Source: Microvelia longipes
Taxonomy: Eukaryota; Arthropoda; Insecta; Hemiptera; Veliidae
NCBI GenBank assembly: GCA_018340805.1
Contig: JACMZG010000008.1
Location: forward strand, 27,807,414-27,871,413
Reading direction: 5' to 3'
DNA length: 64,000 nt
Shown: one piece after another, positions 58,730 to 64,000 of the stretch
Layout: each line of letters begins with the position of its first letter
Position numbering within the stretch: the first letter of the stretch is position 1
Notes under the pieces: model-generated
The model's input: only the letters and a program-made list of their open reading frames with translations
Database searches by the model: none
What the model was told of the DNA's origin: nothing
Translations under genes and position numbers: made by a program

Positions 58730-58810
58730 ATAACAATAATACCCGTTTAGACCTTTACCAGCCGCGAGGCTTATAAAGGTTTATCTCTGATAAGTCGTCA
58801 GTAACAGGTT
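58730..58810 (-). mobile_element. SINE/LINE 3'-tail fragment
   Basis: Minus strand ends GGTCTAAACGGGTATTATTG, matching the tail of the SINE at 60.7 kb (GCTCTAAACGGGCATTATTA). The stem ACCTTTA/TAAAGGT precedes it. No tRNA head is present. Confidence 0.5.
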
Positions 58811-59201
58811 TAATCAGTATGTCTAGGAAATATACTATTAATACAGGGGAATAGAATTAATAGGTATATCTGGGGACAACCTAGACGGCAAATAAATTAA
58901 TATTAATTTTTAATTAAATTTTAAAGGTTAAACATAATAAAATTGCCATATACAATCAAACTAAAGTACAAAAAAGTGTTACAAAACTAAGTGTAAAACT
59001 TTAATGGTAATAAAATTGCCTTACGATTGTATAAGTTATCGTAATCTCCCCTGTGCTCAAAACTAAAGTTAGCAATAATTTATTTACACCATAATCAATA
59101 AAACTTTAGAGCATAACTAGTGATAATCCAAGACAGCCCTTGAAAATGTGACTATTTTCTACTACTTCGAACCAAATGTTTCTGAAAGTTTACTTTAAAT
59201 T
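58811..59201. other. AT-rich stretch, nothing recognised
   Basis: No supported gene or repeat. Confidence 0.4.
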
Positions 59202-59408
59202 ATGAAGGGAAATCATAGTCTGCCTATCCAGAGTGGAGCCCTTCTTATGAATGCGCTCGCTAAAAATATTAGAAAATCGCACAAATTTCAGTTTTCCTAC
59301 AATAAGTGTTTCCCCGTAGGTCGTGTGCAAAACATGAAGAGTATATTTTTTAAAGCTGATAAAATTTCCGATGAAACGAGTGTATTTTTATCAAAATTGG
59401 ATGACTAA
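59202..59408 (+). CDS. 68-codon ORF, possible exon or gene remnant
   Basis: ATG-initiated; peptide with a protein-like composition (LLMNALAKNIRKSHKFQF, FFKADKISDETSVFLSKLDD). No domain recognised. It lies 156 bp before another charged ORF in the same strand; the two could be exons or pieces of one decayed gene. Confidence 0.2.
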   Translation: MKGNHSLPIQSGALLMNALAKNIRKSHKFQFSYNKCFPVGRVQNMKSIFFKADKISDETSVFLSKLDD

Positions 59409-59564
59409 AGTTATAACATTTGTTAAATGCCCAAAAAGTCAATATTTTTTTTTAAAGAAATTCGCTGACTATGCATAAATTAACCATTTTTGGTGTTTTT
59501 GAAAGAGCCACCATGATTTTGGTTGTAGTCATCCGATTTTGTCGATTTAACACGATTATTCTTA

Positions 59565-59749
59565 ATGAAAGAAGAGCGAGAGATCTTAAGAACCTATATC
59601 AAAGATCTTTTTGATAAGAAACAGCAGGACAATGAAGTAGAATTCGTTGAACTTGTATTAAGAGACAAAGCCGATCGACTTAATGAAATAGAAGAAGCTA
59701 TCAAAATGGAAAGTTTTCAATTAGAATATACCACGATGACAAAAGAAGA
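59565..59749 (+). CDS. Charged ORF truncated by an R1 fragment
   Basis: About 62 residues rich in E, K, R and D (EEREILRTYIKDLFDKKQQD, VELVLRDKADRLNEIEEAIK), likely helical, perhaps coiled coil. The frame then runs into R1 sequence, which supplies the last ~15 codons and the stop, so the native C-terminus is lost. Composition is unlike the translated repeats. Identity unknown. Confidence 0.25.
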
Positions 59750-59870
59750 ATGCCGAGTGAAGCGAGTCCGAAGACACCAAATTTATGATGCAGTATAAAT
59801 TTGCATAAATTGTATATTCTGAGCTCGAGCGATGCAGGGAAGATGAGCGTAGCGAATCCGATGTGACGAG
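59750..59870 (-). repeat. R1 head fragment
   Basis: GTGAAGCGAGTCCGAAGACA, GCAGTATAAATTTGC, GATGAGCGTAGCGAATCCGA in minus-strand R1 order. Confidence 0.75.
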
Positions 59871-60351
59871 GTAAGACACAATTACATTTCTTACAAGGCA
59901 AAAAACTATTTTGATACAGAATAAATTTAATTTTCAAATTGCAATATATTATAATTGTGATTTTAGTGGTACCTACTTTGACTTCTTCGAATAAAAGGAT
60001 ATTTTATTCCGGTATTTAACCTTGTTTATTCCAAATGTTATTGTTTTAGACAATTAACATTTATTAAAGCGTATAAATTAACATTTAATTCATTAAGTAC
60101 TAATACCTAGAACTCAGATTATGGATTACATTCCTCAAGTTAACTAAAAAATTAAAATGAAAGAAAGTGATAAAAGTGGAAGAGAATTAAAGTGCTGAGG
60201 TGAGTCTTACGGATCATTACCATCATCATTCAAGATGTATTTTTGAGCTTGAAATAGCAAGTAGAACAGACCGTTATTATTGTAAATCTTACTTTTGTTA
60301 GGGCTATACTGTATTTTCCCACGATGTATTATTATATTTGTTAAATTTCGG
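59871..60351. other. AT-rich stretch, nothing recognised
   Basis: No supported gene or repeat. Confidence 0.4.
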
Positions 60352-60437
60352 CTATTCTGTGCAGTAGGTAGGAAAAAATATTTTTATGACTTTCATAAGG
60401 AAATATAATTTTATTTCAAAAAGCAAAATAAAACATT
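60352..60437 (+). repeat. 86-bp perfect repeat, copy 2
   Basis: Identical to 58607-58692. Confidence 0.9.
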
Positions 60438-60721
60438 AAGTTAGAGACATCTATCATTAAAATCTTTAATTAGCATTTGTGTTAGTATCTATAATTCAAT
60501 GTAATTAATAATTGGACATTAGTGAGACTAGTCTTAATAAAACAATAAAATAAATAATAATTTAATTTAGATAATCTACGGATTTTAAGCTCTTCTTGTC
60601 TAAGATTTTGGCTCTATTATTTGTTATGTTGTATAAAACGACACATACTATAGAAAGCAGGACCAAGTTTCTGATGTTGTAAGCCCAGAAAAAAGCTGTC
60701 TACGCCCCTCGTTTTTTGAAC

Positions 60722-60977
60722 AACCCTATTTTATAATAATAATAATGCCCGTTTAGAGCCTTGCGGCTCATCAGGGATAACCCCTGCGGGAACTACCTTG
60801 GGTGGTAGTAGCAAACATTAATTCTAAAGTTGGCGATAATTTATCTAAACAATTATCTTCTATAAACTGAGAGCGTAACCTGGGATGCGAACCCCAGACC
60901 TCCGTGGGTGTCAAAGGTCAGTGTAAAGACTAACGCCTTAACGACCTCGGCCACGAAGGCGGCTAACCCTATTTTAT
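60722..60977 (-). mobile_element. Complete SINE with tRNA(Ser/Leu)-like head and 13-bp target duplication
   Basis: AACCCTATTTTAT at 60722-60734 and 60965-60977. The minus strand starts with a class II tRNA-like head (CTTCGTGGCCGAGGTCGTTA, an anticodon-like stem GTTAG/CTGAC, a long variable arm, then B box GGTTCGCATCC), followed by ~130 bp of body and a 3' end CTAAACGGGC with an (ATT)n tail. The length is ~230 bp. The acceptor stem does not pair and the anticodon loop has eight bases, so it is not a functional tRNA gene. Confidence 0.85.
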
Positions 60978-61431
60978 TTGGCAAAAATTAATTCATTTAA
61001 ATTAGTCCGCAATACTAAGCAAAATACCACGTATTTAATCAAATGGTAAATTCTTACATTTTAACGCTTAAATCCGTAGGGTCCATATTAGCGTTTTTCT
61101 CTCACTCGACTAATGTATGTACCCTAGAGTTTTTACTCACTAAGCTCAATCATCTAGAAAGCACACCCTCCATACATGGTGGCACATATGACTAGTTCAT
61201 CAAGAATGGCTAGGCCCACCAATTTGGTGGGCTAGCGCCGACTGCTAGTTCGCGGAGTGCTTAGTTCATCTATTTTTACTAGCTCCTCGGATCATATTAT
61301 TCTCACATAGCCCGCCCTCGTTTAACCAGAAGAAAATATATGTATAAATAAAAATTCAACAATATATATATATACATATATATTCTTGATCAGTGAGTCC
61401 CCCCTTCCAAATGTCCACCTCACCCCCCTCT
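60978..61431. other. Spacer with a short TA tract
   Basis: A small inverted pair, CCCACCAA-TTTGGTGGG, lies near 61216, and a short TA/TATACA tract at 61355-61383. No gene seen. Confidence 0.4.
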
Positions 61432-61956
61432 ATGAGTTAGACGCCCGAAAGTTAGACGTAACGAAACAGAGTGGGACATGACATTATGTCGAGCCATCAA
61501 TGATGACGAATGTCGAAAGATGGAACAGATTCCAGATGTAGCATTGCATTTTGCTTGTTACATTTCCTAGGTGTCTCTTGCACAATTATATTGTGTGAAC
61601 TATTCATGTTTTGCAAAACTCGGTAGTATCAAATGATATATGTTTTGCTTGCCATGCATGATGGCGGTAAGAGAGCACCGCTCGTCTCTGGTAAGTACTT
61701 CACATTATATTCTTCGGAATTAATTGAAGGTCAGAGTGAGTTTAGGCTCTGTCGGCGCCCTGATGAGTTAGACGTAACGAAACAGAGTGGGACATGACAT
61801 TATGTCAAGCCATCAATGATGACGAATGTCGAAAGATGGAACAGATTCCAGATGTAGCATTGCATTTTGCTTGTTACATTTCCTAGGTGTCTCTCGCACA
61901 ATTATATTGTGTCAACTATTCATGTTTTGCAAAACTCGGTAGTATCAAATAATATA
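61432..61956 (+). mobile_element. R4 retrozyme-like element: two ~195-bp direct repeats
   Basis: Direct repeats 61432-61640 and 61763-61956 differ at only a few positions apart from a 15-bp insertion near the start of the first. They share GTTAGACGTAACGAAACAG, GTGGGACATGACATTATGTC, CTTGTTACATTTCCTAGG, ACAATTATATTGTG and GCAAAACTCGGTAGTATC. The ~120-bp interval leads into a complete hammerhead that overlaps the start of the second repeat; the first repeat has only its 3' half. Hammerhead-bearing direct repeats with a ~316-bp period and no ORF match the known layout of small animal retrozymes. Confidence 0.65.
61747..61787 (+). ncRNA. Hammerhead ribozyme, type III order, complete core
   Basis: CUCUGU (helix III 5' strand), cleavage C at 61753 in GUC, GGCGCC, CUGAUGA (61760-61766), helix II GUUA-GACG-UAAC, GAA and then ACAGAG. 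CUCUGU/ACAGAG pair perfectly over 6 bp including the conserved A15.1-U16.1. The weak point is helix I: GGCGCC is self-complementary but has no loop, so folding may need a dimer or concatemer. The minus-strand homologue is at 1415-1456. Confidence 0.65.
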
Positions 61957-63396
61957 CCTTTAATATTAATTTAATATAATTAATAACCTTTCAAATAGCA
62001 AAATAATTTGCTATAAAAGAAAACCATCGGGAGTAAAGTTTGTTTCTAACTTTAGGACATGCGAAGTTAATGTGATGATTGTAAGCGTGCGCAGTTCGTA
62101 TTAAGCATGTGCAGTTGGTTTTTGACATATGTTTAGTAATGGACTCTGCTGTAATTTTTATCCTCAGGAGAATCCAACAGAGTCATATTGCTATATGGCA
62201 AATAGATTTAACGCGTCATTCCCTTTATTCAAGATCCTTGAAACCCCGAATCCATCCCCCGTAAGTTTAGGTGCAAGTTCAAGGTTAGAAATTCATTAGA
62301 ACAGATTAACCTCAAAAATATTAATTTAAAACCAGGACCAAAACTAGGAATGTTCGTAGATTCGAAAATTTGTAGGTTTTGGATTTCGTTGGCCCGTTAC
62401 ACTCCACGTATCTTTCATATTGACTCGTACAAAAGCTAATCCAACTAAACGAATATATTTTGTTATTATTTCTTATAAACAATTAATATAAAGAAGTTAC
62501 TAAATATTAAGTAAAGTACTTACTTAATAAGATTCGCCAAATCTTTTCACTTGTGTTGAATTCCATTAGATTACTTCACATTAGTAAACCACAAATAATA
62601 AACTTAACTTGAAAATAAAATTACAACGAGGCCCACTCGATCTTAGCATGATAATTAAAAAATTATCAATGTGACCAATATACATCACAAACAATTAAAA
62701 TGATTTTTTCCTTCATGAATCTAAAAATAGATCTATGACTCTGTTTACATATATGCTCGGTTATAATCAATAATACGAGTATATATTTAATCGTATATTA
62801 TTTATATGTATATATTATTATATATTCTAATTAGGAGGAGTACAAAATTGCTGTAACTTATAAAATAAACTGTTTCTAATACAAAACGGAAGCTAAAACA
62901 ATGAACGAAAAGTCGACGATTGATTTATTAAAACCCTACTTAAGGTTTATATAAATATAAAGAATAAATTTATTTGCTTTTATAATTCTGTATTTAATTA
63001 AATAATGGTTTTTAACTTGAGAAATTCCTCTACCTAATCTAATAAGCTTTCATTTGGAAGTTCACGAAGATACAGATTTTGACCTTTAAAACTTAACGGA
63101 AGCAACAAAACACAATAATTTAGTTGCAGTTTAAAAATATAAATTACAAGAGTAAATATAATTACTCTTATACCTTTTAGTTACTAACATAAATTTCAAT
63201 CAACAAATTACTTTTTATCACGATGAAAGTAATCTGTAAAACGATCTCTTTATAAAATGAACTAAATAGTCTGAGTGAAAAAAATAATTACTTTTATTAA
63301 TGGGCTTCTTCAATTAGAACAGATTTCAGCTCATTAGGACCATTTTAAGTGGCGTTTTAGCAAATAACTCGTTTGGCGTCATAACCAGTAAGTAAA
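61957..63396. other. AT-rich stretch, nothing recognised
   Basis: No supported gene or repeat until the R2 foldback; CCATTTTAAGTGGCGTTTTAGC near 63340 resembles R3. Confidence 0.4.
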
Positions 63397-63672
63397 ATTC
63401 CGGTATGGTGGTCTGCATATTGAGCAAATTTCCTTTGGAATGTGTGTTTTTGAGCTTAACAATCCATTTCTGGACTTAACAACAACCATAACTTAAACAG
63501 AACTCTATCATCAAGCACTACTCGTAACTCAATTTTTCAAGGGACAGGTGCATAATTATCCTGATGCTTATACAAAACAATGTCAGAATCTTAAAAAAGA
63601 AACGGATTGTTAAGTGCGGAAACACGTTACAAAGAAATTCACACCACATGCAGACCACCACAACAGAATTAT
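63397..63672. mobile_element. R2 foldback element
   Basis: Left end ATTCCGGTATGGTGGTCTGC with AAATTTCCTTTGGAATGTGT; right end is its inverted counterpart (GTGCGGAAACACGTTACAAA, CATGCAGACCACCAC). Arms are ~70 bp. This is the only R2 copy with both ends, suggesting R2 is a TIR/foldback element whose half-units appear elsewhere. No clear target duplication. Confidence 0.65.
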
Positions 63673-63689
63673 TTTGTAGCTAACTTATT

Positions 63690-64000
63690 GTTCTCACCAT
63701 ATGATTATGGACCATTTTCATTCAATGCCCAAAAACATTGAACAACTCCCCACTTGAAATAGTTGTTTAACTGCCGCATTTTATGTTTTTCAGTTATTAA
63801 CCACAGTTTTTTTGACTTTTAGGTCAATATAAGTGGCCTAAAAGTTTAATGGCTTTTATTCGATTTAGCGCCTTAAAAATCTGGTGCACACACCCCACTT
63901 TTATTACAGCCAATTTAAATTGGCTGTAATTTTAGTTTTCATTAATTTACCATAATGTTTTGTAACTATTTGGTAGTAGTTTTATTCGATTTAGCACCCC
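63690..64000 (-). repeat. R3 repeat, runs off the window end
   Basis: Minus-strand R3 with CGATTTAGCGCC at about 63872 and a second ATTCGATTTAGCACC at the very end. A 28-bp perfect palindrome (ATTACAGCCAATTT and its complement) lies at 63903-63930 between the two. Confidence 0.65.

Noticed and set aside
60735..60800. CUGAUGA in the SINE tail as another hammerhead
   Set aside because: After the stem GCC-GCAA-GGC the sequence is UCUAAAC, not GAAA, and no cleavage-side pairing is found. Treated as a SINE/LINE tail hairpin.
60880..60964. Functional tRNA-Ser or tRNA-Leu gene
   Set aside because: Acceptor stem does not pair, the anticodon loop is eight bases, the T arm is mismatched, and the segment is bounded by a SINE target duplication.
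61641..61700. Short first exon ending CTG|GTAAGT
   Set aside because: ATGATGGCGG... followed by a good 5' splice site is attractive, but it lies wholly between the R4 direct repeats with no acceptor or downstream exon visible.
61432..61956. LTR retrotransposon reading of the R4 direct repeats
   Set aside because: Only ~120 bp lies between the repeats, and no primer-binding site or ORF is seen.

Overview
ORGANISM AND CHARACTER. The window is AT-rich animal nuclear DNA (about 70 % A+T by eye, not computed). It has many (TA)n and (TG)n microsatellites, tRNA-derived SINEs, TIR elements with target-site duplications, and a Penelope-like retroelement remnant. The one clear gene encodes a rhodopsin-like GPCR. 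I infer an invertebrate, perhaps an arthropod, but no sequence here fixes the species. There are no operons, rRNA genes or CRISPR arrays. Nearly every short ORF is a translation of a repeat.  LAYOUT. 1-37 kb and 38.8-64 kb are gene-poor DNA built from recurring families, named here for cross-reference. R1 (about 0.8 kb, over 20 full or partial copies) has a GC-rich head containing CTCGCTTCGCTCG, a CA/CAGA-rich centre and a 3' stem-loop. R2 shares GGCGCGGTGGTCCGC and occurs as tandem units and as a foldback. R3 contains GGCGCTAAATCGAATAAA. R4 carries hammerhead-like cores. R5 is a TIR element with 8-bp target duplications. R6 is a short two-copy repeat. tRNA-derived SINEs lie at 19.9, 42.6, 56.2 and 60.8 kb. 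A hAT-like element lies at 50.3-51.2 kb and a second TIR element with 8-bp duplications at 19.2-19.9 kb. A Penelope-like endonuclease tail is at 47.3 kb.  THE GENE. 37497-38528 encodes a complete 343-residue seven-helix receptor in one open exon, directly preceded by a strong 3' splice site and followed by AATAAA. It keeps the structural landmarks of class A receptors but lacks three activation residues (R3.50, W6.48, N7.49).  MOST UNUSUAL STRUCTURE. Hammerhead ribozyme-like cores recur at 1.4, 17.2, 30.2, 47.7, 50.7, 52.7 and 61.75 kb, with decayed relatives at 9.2 and 24.1 kb. At four loci (1.3, 17.3, 30.2, 50.6 kb) the core sits in a head-to-head inverted repeat so that the ribozyme strands diverge from the centre. 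At 61.4-62.0 kb a complete type III-like core lies at the start of the second of two near-identical ~195-bp direct repeats, a retrozyme-like layout. Hammerheads in Penelope-like elements and retrozymes are established; the repeated head-to-head arrangement is the part I would check first. All alignments and pairings were made by eye.
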